A DNA stretch of 19,477 nt, taken from the NCBI GenBank assembly GCA_964623915.1, contig CAZUVQ010000025.1, forward strand, positions 1 to 19,477, read 5' to 3'. The translations under genes were made by a program, and so were the position numbers. Below are positions 1-6,887 of this stretch, one piece after another. The notes beneath the pieces are model-generated. The model saw only the letters and a program-made list of their open reading frames with translations, ran no database searches and was not told the origin of the DNA. Numbering within the stretch: position 1 is the stretch's first letter; each line of letters opens with the position of its first letter. This stretch comes from CAZUVQ01 sp964623915. Its GTDB lineage: Bacteria; Bacillota; Clostridia; UMGS1883; UMGS1540.

Positions 1-1331
1 CCCTGAGCAGCTTTCATTCCCTCAATATCTTCAGGTGATGTTTCAAGGCGTACAAGAATAACTTTTTGGCCCTTTTCTTCCCATTCCTTTGCATCTTCGG
101 CATTAAATACTATTCTGCCGCAAGCAGCACCAGGAGAAGCGGCAAGAGCTCTTCCTATTGGCTCGGTTCTTTTTAATGCATCAGCATCAAACTGCGGATG
201 CAAAAGTGTGTCAAGAGTTCTTGGCTCAATCATTATAATTGCCTGTTTATCATCTATCATGCCTTCATCAACAAGGTCACATGCGATTTTCAAAGCAGCT
301 GCGGCTGTTCTCTTTCCGTTTCTTGTCTGAAGCATATAAAGTTTTTTATCTTCGATAGTAAATTCCATATCCTGCATATCGTGATAATGGGTTTCAAGTT
401 TATTACATATATCTACAAACTGAGAGTAAACTTGGGGCATAACTGCATTGAGCTTATCAATTGTATGAGGTGTGCGAACACCTGCAACAACGTCCTCCCC
501 CTGTGCATTCATCAAGAATTCACCAAACAACTTCTTCTCGCCTGTTGACGGATTACGTGTAAACGCAACACCTGTACCGGAAGTATCACCGAGGTTTCCG
601 AATACCATCATCTGAATATTTACTGCAGTACCCCATGAATAAGGAATATCATTATCTCTGCGATAAACATTTGCCCTTGGGTTGTCCCATGAGCGAAAAA
701 CTGCATTGATTGCTCCAAAAAGCTGTTCCTTGGGGTCAGAAGGGAAGTCCTCCCCTATTTTTTCCTTATATGCGGCTTTAAACTGGATTGCAAGCTCGTG
801 AAGGTCCTCAGCAGTAAGGTCAACATCATTCTCTATGCCCTTTTCTTCCTTCATATTGTCAATGAGCTGTTCAAAATACTTTTTGCCGACTTCCATAACA
901 ACATCAGAGTACATTTGAATAAAACGCCTGTAACAGTCATACGCCCATCTGGGATTGCCGCTTTTTTCAGCCATAACTTCTACAACATTTTCATTTAAAC
1001 CTAAGTTTAAAATTGTGTCCATCATGCCCGGCATTGAAGCACGGGCACCGCTGCGGACGGAAACGAGCAAAGGATTTTCGTTGTCTCCAAATTTTTTGCC
1101 TGTGACATCCTCCAACTTATCAATATATTCCATGATTTCCGATTGGATTTCGTCGCTGATTTTCCTTCCGTCTTCATAATACTTTGAACAAGCTTCAGTT
1201 GATATTGTGAAGCCCTGAGGAACAGGAAGACCAAGTTTTGTCATTTCAGCAAGGTTAGCACCTTTGCCACCTAAAAGATTGCGCATTGACGCATCAGCCT
1301 CACTGAATAAATAAACGTATTTTTTTGCCAT
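1..1331 (-). CDS. ppdK: Pyruvate, phosphate dikinase, N-terminal part (runs off left edge)
   Basis: Cytosolic enzyme interconverting pyruvate + ATP + Pi and PEP + AMP + PPi. The frame is open from an ATG at 1331 to the left edge, giving 443 complete codons, about half of the usual ~880 residues. The start MAKKYVYLFSEADASMRN and the following GGKGANLAEM, with GLPVPQGFTIST after it, are the standard opening of the family. RSGARASMPGMMDTILNLG and, further on, GEFLMNAQGEDVVAGVRTP are hallmark ATP-grasp segments carrying nucleotide-binding and catalytic residues. The last visible residues (SPEDIEGMKAAQ) lie just before the catalytic phosphohistidine motif (GGMTSHAA in relatives), so that residue is outside the window. 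A strong AGGAGG site sits a few bases upstream of the ATG. It diverges from the M50 protease gene. No frame damage is seen in the visible half. Confidence 0.97.
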   Translation of the reverse strand, partial: MAKKYVYLFSEADASMRNLLGGKGANLAEMTKLGLPVPQGFTISTEACSKYYEDGRKISDEIQSEIMEYIDKLEDVTGKKFGDNENPLLVSVRSGARASMPGMMDTILNLGLNENVVEVMAEKSGNPRWAYDCYRRFIQMYSDVVMEVGKKYFEQLIDNMKEEKGIENDVDLTAEDLHELAIQFKAAYKEKIGEDFPSDPKEQLFGAINAVFRSWDNPRANVYRRDNDIPYSWGTAVNIQMMVFGNLGDTSGTGVAFTRNPSTGEKKLFGEFLMNAQGEDVVAGVRTPHTIDKLNAVMPQVYSQFVDICNKLETHYHDMQDMEFTIEDKKLYMLQTRNGKRTAAAALKIACDLVDEGMIDDKQAIIMIEPRTLDTLLHPQFDADALKRTEPIGRALAASPGAACGRIVFNAEDAKEWEEKGQKVILVRLETSPEDIEGMKAAQ

Positions 1332-1421
1332 GTATTAAACCTCCTATTTTTATTTAAACCCAAAGGGTTAAAAGCATTTTTATATATTAATTAAATATAA
1401 TAATTAAAAAGCGGTGAAAAA
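1332..1421. promoter_or_regulatory. Divergent control region ppdK / M50 protease
   Basis: This 90-base, very AT-rich gap must hold the promoters of both divergent genes. On the plus strand a TATAAT box at 1396-1401 could serve the protease gene, but no good -35 box lies 16-18 bases upstream. A short inverted repeat, AACCC-AAA-GGGTT (1357-1369), lies in the ppdK leader just upstream of its AGGAGG site and could be an operator or a small hairpin. The assignment of individual boxes is weak. Confidence 0.35.
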
Positions 1422-2174
1422 ATGTATTTTCATTTCAAAAATTTTTACATACACAAAAGTGTTTTATATATCCTTTTGCTTATTGTCTATGTTTCGGATA
1501 TAAAGTTTTATATAATTGCAATGATATCCATAATTATTCATGAGCTCGCTCACTACATAACAGCAAAGCAATGCGGTGGCAAGGATATGAAAATATATAT
1601 TTGCCCTTACGGCTGCAGGCTGCATTTATGTAAAAACTGCAGATATGAAGAGCTTATATATATCGCAGGGCCGCTTATGAGCCTTCTTCTTGCCGCATTC
1701 GGATATTTTGCCGGGTTTGAAGATTTTTTTGATATTAATCTAAAAATAGCCCAAGTAAACATGTTACCCGCACTTCCTCTTGACGGCGGAATGCTAATAA
1801 GGGTTATTATATGGAAAAATTATGGAATATATTACGGAACAAAAATCTCAAGGCTTTTAACCATAGCAATGGCTCTATTCCTTGCAGTTTTGGCAATCGT
1901 TCAAAAAAACATTTGGTTGCTGACAGTATCAGTACTGTTGATGACCGGTCTAAAGCAAAAACCAATACCTTTCTGCATTAAAAAGAAATATGCAAGAACA
2001 AAACTGTTTATCATTGACAAAGAATGCACATTGCTTTACGTATCCAGATTTTTATCGTCATACTATTATACATTGTTATATGTCAAAAGTCAAGAAAAAT
2101 ATATCAGTGAAAAAAGGTTTACCGAGCACGTAAAAAAGTTCGGTATAAGCGGCAATATTTCAGATATTACTTGA
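1422..2174 (+). CDS. M50-family (site-2-type, SpoIVFB-like) intramembrane metalloprotease
   Basis: Predicted polytopic membrane protein of 250 residues. HELAH at residues 40-44 is the zinc-binding HExxH motif near the end of the first membrane segment, and NMLPALPLDGG at 113-123 carries the third zinc ligand (D121). This spacing is that of the SpoIVFB branch of site-2 proteases. In Bacillus, SpoIVFB cleaves pro-sigma-K in the mother cell during sporulation. Further hydrophobic segments lie near 77-98, 142-160 and 164-178. The tail (about 185-250) is the length of a small CBS-like regulatory domain but is not clearly one. Unusual: cysteines 61, 65, 70 and 73 form a CX3CX4CX2C cluster where relatives have a PFGG-type loop. 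No spoIVFA-like partner is adjacent. The start has a GGTGA site 4 bases upstream. The substrate is unknown, and sporulation function is an inference. Confidence 0.88.
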   Translation: MYFHFKNFYIHKSVLYILLLIVYVSDIKFYIIAMISIIIHELAHYITAKQCGGKDMKIYICPYGCRLHLCKNCRYEELIYIAGPLMSLLLAAFGYFAGFEDFFDINLKIAQVNMLPALPLDGGMLIRVIIWKNYGIYYGTKISRLLTIAMALFLAVLAIVQKNIWLLTVSVLLMTGLKQKPIPFCIKKKYARTKLFIIDKECTLLYVSRFLSSYYYTLLYVKSQEKYISEKRFTEHVKKFGISGNISDIT

Positions 2175-2199
2175 CAAAAATATACTTATTAATTATAAT
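2171..2199 (+). promoter_or_regulatory. Perfect-consensus sigma-A promoter overlapping a stop codon
   Basis: TTGACA at 2171-2176, a 17-base spacer, then TATAAT at 2194-2199. Both hexamers and the spacer match the vegetative consensus exactly. The -35 box includes the TGA stop (2172-2174) of the upstream protease gene. Transcription should start near 2206 and read the secreted copper-amine-oxidase-like gene, whose GGTGA ribosome site is at 2221-2225. This uncouples that gene and those after it from the protease. Confidence 0.85.
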
Positions 2200-2231
2200 T
2201 ATGTTATTAAATCGACAAAAGGTGAAATCAC

Positions 2232-3128
2232 ATGAAGAAAATTATTTCAATTATCATGATATTTATAATTATGCTATCTTTTACGGCTATGGCAGAAAAC
2301 GCACCCGATGTTATAGGCGTTGTGCGTTCTACAGATATTAAAGCTTTAATAAATTACATGCCCATACCTACATACAATATAGATGGTAAAACCGTTGTAA
2401 TTCTTCGTGACCTTGAAAATTACGGCTATGTTATCGAGTGGGATGAAAATGCAAGAAGTGTGTATTTTTATTTCGACGGCTCAGGGGAATTTACGCCGTA
2501 TATTCCCTATCACGTTCCCGCGTGGGATCTTTTGCAGAAGCTTTTTGATGTGTATTCATCTGATATTAAGGTATACTTTGCCGGAAAAGAAATTGAGGCT
2601 TACAATATCGGCGGTAAAACCGCAATAAAACTGCGTGACCTTGACATTGCAGAATGTCTTTTATATGATGATGAAAAGCGGTGTATTTCACTTGTTACAG
2701 ATGGAAATGCGCTGACAGGTGAAAACTATGAATATGTAATGGGTTATTTTTACGATAATTTTTTCAGTCTTACTGAAGGAGACTATTATCACAGCCTTGT
2801 AAGCCAGATTGTGAAAACAAACATATATAACAATGATTATAATGAAGCACTTGTAAATTTTCTGGACAAGTTCTGGAAGAACACTGAATTATATAAATAT
2901 TATCAAGAACCTTCACATTTTTCAAAATCAGCTGATGAGCTTTGGTGGGCAATTGTAAATGAGAGAACTTCAACGGAATCTATGTATAACCTTGTTCTTG
3001 CTATGCTCAATGAAGTAAGTGAGCCGCAGCTTCTTGATATTTATGCACGTTCTTCACAGGATTCGCTCCAACAGCGGATGGAAGCTCTGAAGCTTTTGAA
3101 AGCGGAAATTTTAGCTTTGAAAAAATAG
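2232..3128 (+). CDS. Secreted protein with two copper-amine-oxidase-N-like repeats
   Basis: 298 residues. Residues 1-21 form a signal peptide (MKKII, a hydrophobic core, then AMA before ENAPD). Two related segments at about 34-80 and 109-155 share the pattern YNI-x-GKT-x-x-x-LRDL followed by a short strand, typical of the domain named after the N-terminal stalk of copper amine oxidases, which is widespread in Clostridia surface proteins. No amine oxidase catalytic domain follows. The C-terminal half (about 160-298) looks alpha-helical and I do not recognise it. There is no SLH repeat, LPxTG motif or lipobox, so release or loose wall association is likely. It is the first gene after the perfect promoter and lies 51 bases before the D,D-carboxypeptidase, which suggests a cell-wall-related role. 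That role is an inference from context. Confidence 0.85.
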   Translation: MKKIISIIMIFIIMLSFTAMAENAPDVIGVVRSTDIKALINYMPIPTYNIDGKTVVILRDLENYGYVIEWDENARSVYFYFDGSGEFTPYIPYHVPAWDLLQKLFDVYSSDIKVYFAGKEIEAYNIGGKTAIKLRDLDIAECLLYDDEKRCISLVTDGNALTGENYEYVMGYFYDNFFSLTEGDYYHSLVSQIVKTNIYNNDYNEALVNFLDKFWKNTELYKYYQEPSHFSKSADELWWAIVNERTSTESMYNLVLAMLNEVSEPQLLDIYARSSQDSLQQRMEALKLLKAEILALKK

Positions 3129-3179
3129 AACATGTAATATATAAGGACAAGTTTGCATATAATTGTATGGGTGATTATT

Positions 3180-4277
3180 ATGAAAAGAATCTTTACAATT
3201 CTACTTGTTCTTATGTTTTATTGTGGCAATGTAAGTGCCGCAAATATCTCAGCTCAGAGTGCAGTGCTTATCGATGCAGTTAATCGGCGCGTTTTGTTTG
3301 AAAAAAATAGCACACAAAAAATGGGTATGGCTAGTACAACAAAAATAATGACAGCCATCTTAGCTATAGAAAAATGCGATATAAATGAAATTGTAACGGT
3401 TTCTTACAATGCATCTATAACAGAAGGCAGCTCAATGTATTTAAAAAGCGGTGAACAGGTTACTGTTTATGAGCTTTTGTGTGGGCTTATGCTGTCTTCC
3501 GGAAATGATGCTGCAGTTGCCATTGCCGAGCATATCAGCGCTTCTCCCGAAGAATTCGCAAAGCTTATGAGTGAGAGGGCAAAAGAAATTGGCGCATATC
3601 TGACTTCGTTTGAAAATCCCAATGGCCTTGACGGGGAAAACCATTACACAACCGCACAGGACCTTGCGTGCATTACAGCTTATGCAATGTCCCTTCCCCT
3701 GTTTGCCCAGATTGTCGCTTCAAAAAACATTACAACAAATAGAACCACATATTCAAATCACAATAAGCTGCTGTCAATGTATGAGGGAGTTACAGGTGTA
3801 AAAACCGGTTTCACCAAGGCAACAGGAAGGTGCCTTGTATCTTCTGTATCAAGAAACGGATTCAATATGATAGCCGTTACTTTGAATGCACCTGATGACT
3901 GGAATGACCATATGCGAATGTATGATGAGGCATTTTCAAACTACGTACAGGTTACTCCCGTATTAGACGGTGAATCTGCAGGCTCTGTGGCATGTGAAGG
4001 CGCTGAGCAGAATGTGCCTTTGATTTATAAAGGAAGCATTTCACTTTATCTCAATTCAGAAGAACAAAAAAAGCTTGAAATTGTAAATGATGCCCCGGCC
4101 GTATTAACTGCGCCTGTTACAAAAGGTCAGAAGATTGGAACAACCTATGCATATTTAGATGGCGCATTAATGGGGACATGTGATATATTGATAAATGAAA
4201 ATATTGAAAAGAAAGATGACGGCTTCATAAAGATATTTTATGATACACTGATATGCTGGTTTGGAGCCTACAGGTAA
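3180..4277 (+). CDS. dacF: Serine-type D-alanyl-D-alanine carboxypeptidase (PBP5/DacF type, S11)
   Basis: Exported enzyme that removes the terminal D-Ala from peptidoglycan stem peptides. From the ATG at 3180 the protein is 365 residues with a signal peptide ending about VSA at residue 20. All three S11 motifs are present: SxxK as STTK at 52-55 with S52 the nucleophile, SGN at 107-109 and KTG at 208-210. A PBP5-type C-terminal beta domain follows. The end (about 345-365) contains a short amphipathic stretch, as used for membrane attachment. An in-frame TTG at 3153 would add nine residues, but the ATG has a GGTGAT site and begins the signal peptide directly. It ends 4 bases before rluB, so the two are surely co-transcribed. 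A sporulation-specific (dacF) rather than housekeeping (dacA) role cannot be decided from sequence. Confidence 0.93.
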   Translation: MKRIFTILLVLMFYCGNVSAANISAQSAVLIDAVNRRVLFEKNSTQKMGMASTTKIMTAILAIEKCDINEIVTVSYNASITEGSSMYLKSGEQVTVYELLCGLMLSSGNDAAVAIAEHISASPEEFAKLMSERAKEIGAYLTSFENPNGLDGENHYTTAQDLACITAYAMSLPLFAQIVASKNITTNRTTYSNHNKLLSMYEGVTGVKTGFTKATGRCLVSSVSRNGFNMIAVTLNAPDDWNDHMRMYDEAFSNYVQVTPVLDGESAGSVACEGAEQNVPLIYKGSISLYLNSEEQKKLEIVNDAPAVLTAPVTKGQKIGTTYAYLDGALMGTCDILINENIEKKDDGFIKIFYDTLICWFGAYR

Positions 4278-4281
4278 CAAA

Positions 4282-4983
4282 ATGAGACTAAACAGATACA
4301 TTGCCTCTTGCGGTGTTTGCTCCCGCAGAAAAGCCGATGATTTAATTGTTAGCGGAGTTGTTTTTGTAAACGGGAAAAAAGTAGTTGATTTTATGGATAT
4401 TGACCCTGACAAAGACAATGTCACAGTGAACGGCACAAAAATAAAAGAAGAAAAAACAAAATATTATATTGCTCTTAATAAACCGAAAGGTTATATCACA
4501 ACAGTATCGGATGAAAAAGACAGAAACAATGTTATTGAGCTTGTACAAGATATTGATGCCAGGCTTTTCCCTGTGGGAAGGCTTGACTATAATACTACAG
4601 GTATTCTCCTTCTTACAAATGACGGCGATTTTGCATACAGCGTCACACATCCGAAAACTATTGTATATAAAACCTATTTGGCTCATGTCAAAGGTATTCT
4701 CTCGCCCATCGAGCTTTTGATTTTTACAAAAGGCGTCAAACTTTCCGATGGGAAAACATCACCTGCAAAGGTAGAAATTTCAAAAGTTCACCCTTCTTCC
4801 TGTGAGGTAAAAATTTCTATTCATGAAGGCAGAAACAGACAGGTAAGAAGAATGTTTGAAGCTTTTGGTCATGAAGTGATTGACCTTAAAAGGATTTCTG
4901 TAGGTAATGTTCAACTGGGCAATTTACCGCTTGGCAGGTGGCGTCATTTAACAAGCCATGAAATAAATTCTATAAAAAAATGA
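4282..4983 (+). CDS. rluB: 23S rRNA pseudouridine synthase, RluB/RsuA family
   Basis: 233-residue cytosolic RNA-modifying enzyme that converts specific uridines of rRNA to pseudouridine. The N-terminus (MRLNRYIASCGVCSRRKADD, residues 1-20) starts an S4 RNA-binding domain reaching about residue 55. KPKGYITT opens the catalytic domain, and GRLDYNTTGILLLTNDG (99-115) contains the catalytic aspartate D102. HEGRNRQVRRMFEAFGH is the conserved second family motif. I chose the ATG at 4282, which follows AGGTAA at the end of the carboxypeptidase gene. An in-frame TTG at 4261 would overlap that gene and add seven residues unlike the family. In many Clostridia, dacF and rluB flank spmA and spmB; here they are directly joined and spmA/spmB are absent. 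RluB is preferred over RsuA on lineage grounds. Confidence 0.93.
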   Translation: MRLNRYIASCGVCSRRKADDLIVSGVVFVNGKKVVDFMDIDPDKDNVTVNGTKIKEEKTKYYIALNKPKGYITTVSDEKDRNNVIELVQDIDARLFPVGRLDYNTTGILLLTNDGDFAYSVTHPKTIVYKTYLAHVKGILSPIELLIFTKGVKLSDGKTSPAKVEISKVHPSSCEVKISIHEGRNRQVRRMFEAFGHEVIDLKRISVGNVQLGNLPLGRWRHLTSHEINSIKK

Positions 4984-5047
4984 ATTAAAACGAATAAATT
5001 GGTTATACTTAAAATCGGCGAACAAATTTATTTAAGGAGCTGATTTT

Positions 5048-5263
5048 TTGGATAATTTAGCATTAGTGTTGGTAATTATCGGCGCTCTAAACTGGGGTGC
5101 AATCGGTCTGTTCGGCGTAGATATAGTAGGATCAATATTCGGTGGACAGCTTGCACTTGTACCACGAATTATCTTTGCTCTTGTAGGCTTGGCCGGTCTT
5201 TGGTCCATAACTCTTCTTTTCAAGGAAAAGCTACCAACAAGAGATGAACATCCACACGGTTAG
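5048..5263 (+). CDS. DUF378 (YuzA-like) small membrane protein
   Basis: 71-residue protein with a TTG start. AAGGAG at 5034-5039 sits 8 bases upstream, which fixes this start. Two hydrophobic segments (about 4-25 and 38-57) surround IIGALNWGAIGLFGVDIVGS, the diagnostic motif of the DUF378 family. The tail (KEKLPTRDEHPHG) is hydrophilic. The family is common in Firmicutes and its function is unknown. It lies 64 bases after rluB and is closed by an intrinsic terminator immediately after its stop. A possible -10 box TATACT is at 5004-5009, but no convincing -35 box is visible, so it may be read from the operon upstream. Confidence 0.87.
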   Translation: MDNLALVLVIIGALNWGAIGLFGVDIVGSIFGGQLALVPRIIFALVGLAGLWSITLLFKEKLPTRDEHPHG

Positions 5264-5294
5264 AAAAAAACGCACTTAATAAGTGCGTTTTTTT
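5264..5294. terminator. Intrinsic terminator, bidirectional, after DUF378 gene
   Basis: CGCACTT (5271-5277), an AAT loop and AAGTGCG (5281-5287) form a perfect 7-bp stem extended by seven A on the left and seven T on the right. It begins just after the DUF378 stop codon. On the minus strand it lies 3 bases beyond the stop of the SGNH remnant, so it can stop both converging transcripts. Confidence 0.9.
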
Positions 5295-5297
5295 GAT

Positions 5298-5390
5298 TTA
5301 CTGATAACCGAATCCCGAGTTATAGTCATATTCTCGGCTTCTTTCGGCATCTGTTATTGAATCCCCCTGAAAAAGTATTAACTTTTTCAT
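5298..5390 (-). pseudogene. Truncated SGNH/GDSL hydrolase remnant (30 residues)
   Basis: A short frame starts at ATG 5390 and ends at TAA 5298-5300, coding for 30 residues beginning MKKLILFQGDSITDAERSRE and ending GFGYQ. LFQGDSITD is block I of SGNH (GDSL-like) hydrolases, with the nucleophilic serine at residue 11, and the ending GFGYQ fits the GxGY that follows in relatives (about 200 residues in full). The rest of the enzyme, including the GxND and DxxH blocks, is missing: a terminator starts right after the stop. The GGAGG ribosome site at 5398-5402 is intact. Upstream on the minus strand, TTGCGG-N16-TAGTAT is a weak promoter candidate overlapping the rpmB terminator. I read it as a gene remnant. 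A functional 30-residue peptide is possible but unlikely. Confidence 0.75.
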
Positions 5391-5420
5391 AAGTATACCT
5401 CCAAATACTACAATAAATGC

Positions 5421-5447
5421 AAAAAACCGCAACACATGTGCGGTTTT
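5421..5447 (-). terminator. Intrinsic terminator of rpmB
   Basis: On the plus strand AAAACCGCA (5423-5431) and TGCGGTTTT (5439-5447) form a 9-bp stem with a 7-base loop. Read on the minus strand it ends in six U (A run at 5421-5426), 12 bases beyond the rpmB stop codon. Confidence 0.85.
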
Positions 5448-5458
5448 ATAAGCTGAAA

Positions 5459-5647
5459 TTATACTGCTCTTTTAACAAGATTTGAGCGGAGACAACGTGA
5501 GCAAACTGATACAGTTTTAGGTGTACCATTTACAATTGCTTTTACCTTCCTAACATTAGCCTTCCACATCTTGTTGCTTCTCCTGTGTGAATGACTTACT
5601 TGTATACCAAAGGAAACGCCCTTTCCACAAACTTCACATTTAGCCAT
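5459..5647 (-). CDS. rpmB: 50S ribosomal protein L28 (bL28), zinc-ribbon form
   Basis: 62-residue protein of the large ribosomal subunit. It opens MAKCEVCGKGVSFGIQVSHS and continues HRRSNKMWKANVRKV, the L28 signature, at the normal full length. Cysteines 4, 7, 49 and 52 make two CxxC pairs, so this is the zinc-binding (C+) version. GGAGG lies upstream of the ATG at 5647. It is transcribed alone from its own strong promoter and ends at its own terminator. Confidence 0.97.
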   Translation of the reverse strand: MAKCEVCGKGVSFGIQVSHSHRRSNKMWKANVRKVKAIVNGTPKTVSVCSRCLRSNLVKRAV

Positions 5648-5687
5648 ATATTACACCTCCATGACAATAATCCATAAACTAAAAAAT

Positions 5688-5716
5688 AGTATAACACAGT
5701 AATCTTCTGAATGCAA
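5688..5716 (-). promoter_or_regulatory. rpmB promoter (extended -10)
   Basis: Read on the minus strand: TTGCAT (5711-5716), a 17-base spacer, then TATACT (5688-5693) preceded by TGT, an extended -10 element. It sits about 40 bases upstream of the rpmB ATG. This is a strong vegetative promoter, as expected for a ribosomal protein gene. Confidence 0.8.
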
Positions 5717-5745
5717 GTATTTTTTTTGAAAAATGCCAAAAACTT

Positions 5746-5768
5746 AAAAAGGAGCCAAGGCTCCTTTT
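5746..5768 (-). terminator. Intrinsic terminator of fba
   Basis: AAAAGGAGCC (5747-5756) and GGCTCCTTTT (5759-5768) form a near-perfect hairpin with a very short loop. On the minus strand it lies 10 bases past the fba stop and ends in a run of U. It separates fba from the rpmB promoter. Confidence 0.85.
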
Positions 5769-5778
5769 ATATAATATC

Positions 5779-6714
5779 TTATGCTTTCCCGTTACAACCT
5801 AAAACATCAATTAATTTATGACGTACAAGCTCTTTTATATTTGCTCTTGCTGGCTTGAGGTACTGTCTTGGGTCAAAATGGTCGGGATGCTCTGCAAAAT
5901 ACTGACGAATTGAACCTGTCATAGCAAGGCGCAGGTCAGAGTCAATATTGATTTTGCATACAGACATAGATGCAGCCTGTCTTAACATATCTTCCGGAAT
6001 ACCTATAGCATCAGGCATTTTGCCGCCATTGGCATTAATCATTTTAACAAACTCCGGTATTACTGAAGAAGCACCATGCAAAACTATCGGAAAACCGGGC
6101 AATCTTTTTGATACTTCTTCCAAAATATCAAAACGAAGCTGTGGTTTCTGACCGGGTTTGAACTTATAAGCACCGTGGCTTGTTCCGATGGAAATTGCCA
6201 GTGAGTCAACGCCGGTTCTTTCAACAAATTCCTGTACTTCGCTTGGATCTGTATATGAAACGTCTTCAGCGGATACCTTAATATCATCTTCAATGCCTTC
6301 AAGACGACCGAGTTCACCTTCAACAACAACACCATGGGCATGTGCGTATTCAACAACTTTCTTCGTAAGAGCAACATTGTCTTCAAAGCTATGATGTGAA
6401 CCGTCAATCATAACAGAAGTAAAACCACCGTCAACACATGATTTGCAAAGTTCAAAAGTATCACCGTGATCAAGATGAACACAGATAGGAAGATCTGTTT
6501 CTATCAAAGCAGCTTCAATGAGCTTCATTAAATATGTGTGATTTGCGTATTTTCGTGCGCCTGAGGATACCTGAAGAATTAAAGGAGAATTCTCTTCTTT
6601 TGCAGCCTCGGTAATACCCTGTATGATTTCCATATTGTTTACATTAAATGCACCGATTGCGTAGCCTCCATCATAGGCCTTTTTAAACATTTCGGTAGAT
6701 GTTACAAGTGGCAT
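5779..6714 (-). CDS. fba: Class II fructose-1,6-bisphosphate aldolase
   Basis: Zinc-dependent aldolase splitting fructose-1,6-bisphosphate into dihydroxyacetone phosphate and glyceraldehyde-3-phosphate. 311 residues from the ATG at 6714. Opening MPLVTSTEMFKKAYDGGYAI is typical of the Firmicutes enzyme. HLDHGDT places D82 (proton transfer) and H83 (zinc); EGELG (132-136), H180 in GTSHGAYKF and H213 in VLHGASS supply the remaining metal and substrate contacts. An ATG two codons earlier (6720) lies only 3 bases from the GGAG site, while 6714 is 9 bases away and matches the family start, so 6714 is chosen. Single gene with its own promoter and terminator, diverging from the phosphofructokinase pair that makes its substrate. 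Confidence 0.97.
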   Translation of the reverse strand: MPLVTSTEMFKKAYDGGYAIGAFNVNNMEIIQGITEAAKEENSPLILQVSSGARKYANHTYLMKLIEAALIETDLPICVHLDHGDTFELCKSCVDGGFTSVMIDGSHHSFEDNVALTKKVVEYAHAHGVVVEGELGRLEGIEDDIKVSAEDVSYTDPSEVQEFVERTGVDSLAISIGTSHGAYKFKPGQKPQLRFDILEEVSKRLPGFPIVLHGASSVIPEFVKMINANGGKMPDAIGIPEDMLRQAASMSVCKINIDSDLRLAMTGSIRQYFAEHPDHFDPRQYLKPARANIKELVRHKLIDVLGCNGKA

Positions 6715-6747
6715 AATCATTCACTCCTTTTATATATAATTGACATT

Positions 6748-6775
6748 ATTTTATCATAATATGCTAAAAAGTCAA
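6748..6775 (-). promoter_or_regulatory. fba promoter
   Basis: Minus strand: TTGACT (6770-6775), a 16-base spacer, then TAAAAT (6748-6753) preceded by TGA, an extended -10. It lies about 34 bases upstream of the chosen fba start, leaving room for the AGGAG ribosome site. Confidence 0.75.
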
Positions 6776-6823
6776 GTATTTTGATGAATTTGAAGTTTTT
6801 TCTGTATTTCTCACAAAAAACAA

Positions 6824-6852
6824 TTGATTTCAATCACAAATTATGGTATATT
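6824..6852 (+). promoter_or_regulatory. pfp-pfkA promoter with overlapping inverted repeat
   Basis: TTGATT (6824-6829), a 17-base spacer and TATATT (6847-6852) preceded by TGG, giving an extended -10. The -35 box overlaps the inverted repeat TGATT-TC-AATCA (6825-6836). On the minus strand the same bases read TTGTGA-N6-TCAATT, resembling half of a Rex-type (NADH-responsive) operator. The promoter is well supported; the operator is speculative. Confidence 0.65.
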
Positions 6853-6887
6853 AAAATAGAAATATTATGGAAGAAGGTTGAAAAATT

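Noticed and set aside
198..548. Plus-strand frame of 116 codons
   Set aside because: Lies wholly antisense to the clear ppdK coding sequence; no ribosome site and no family resemblance.
3153..3179. TTG start for the carboxypeptidase
   Set aside because: Would place nine residues before a typical signal peptide; the ATG at 3180 has a GGTGAT site.
4342..4686. Minus-strand frame of 114 codons
   Set aside because: Antisense to rluB, Phe/Ile-rich as expected from the complement of an AT-rich gene.
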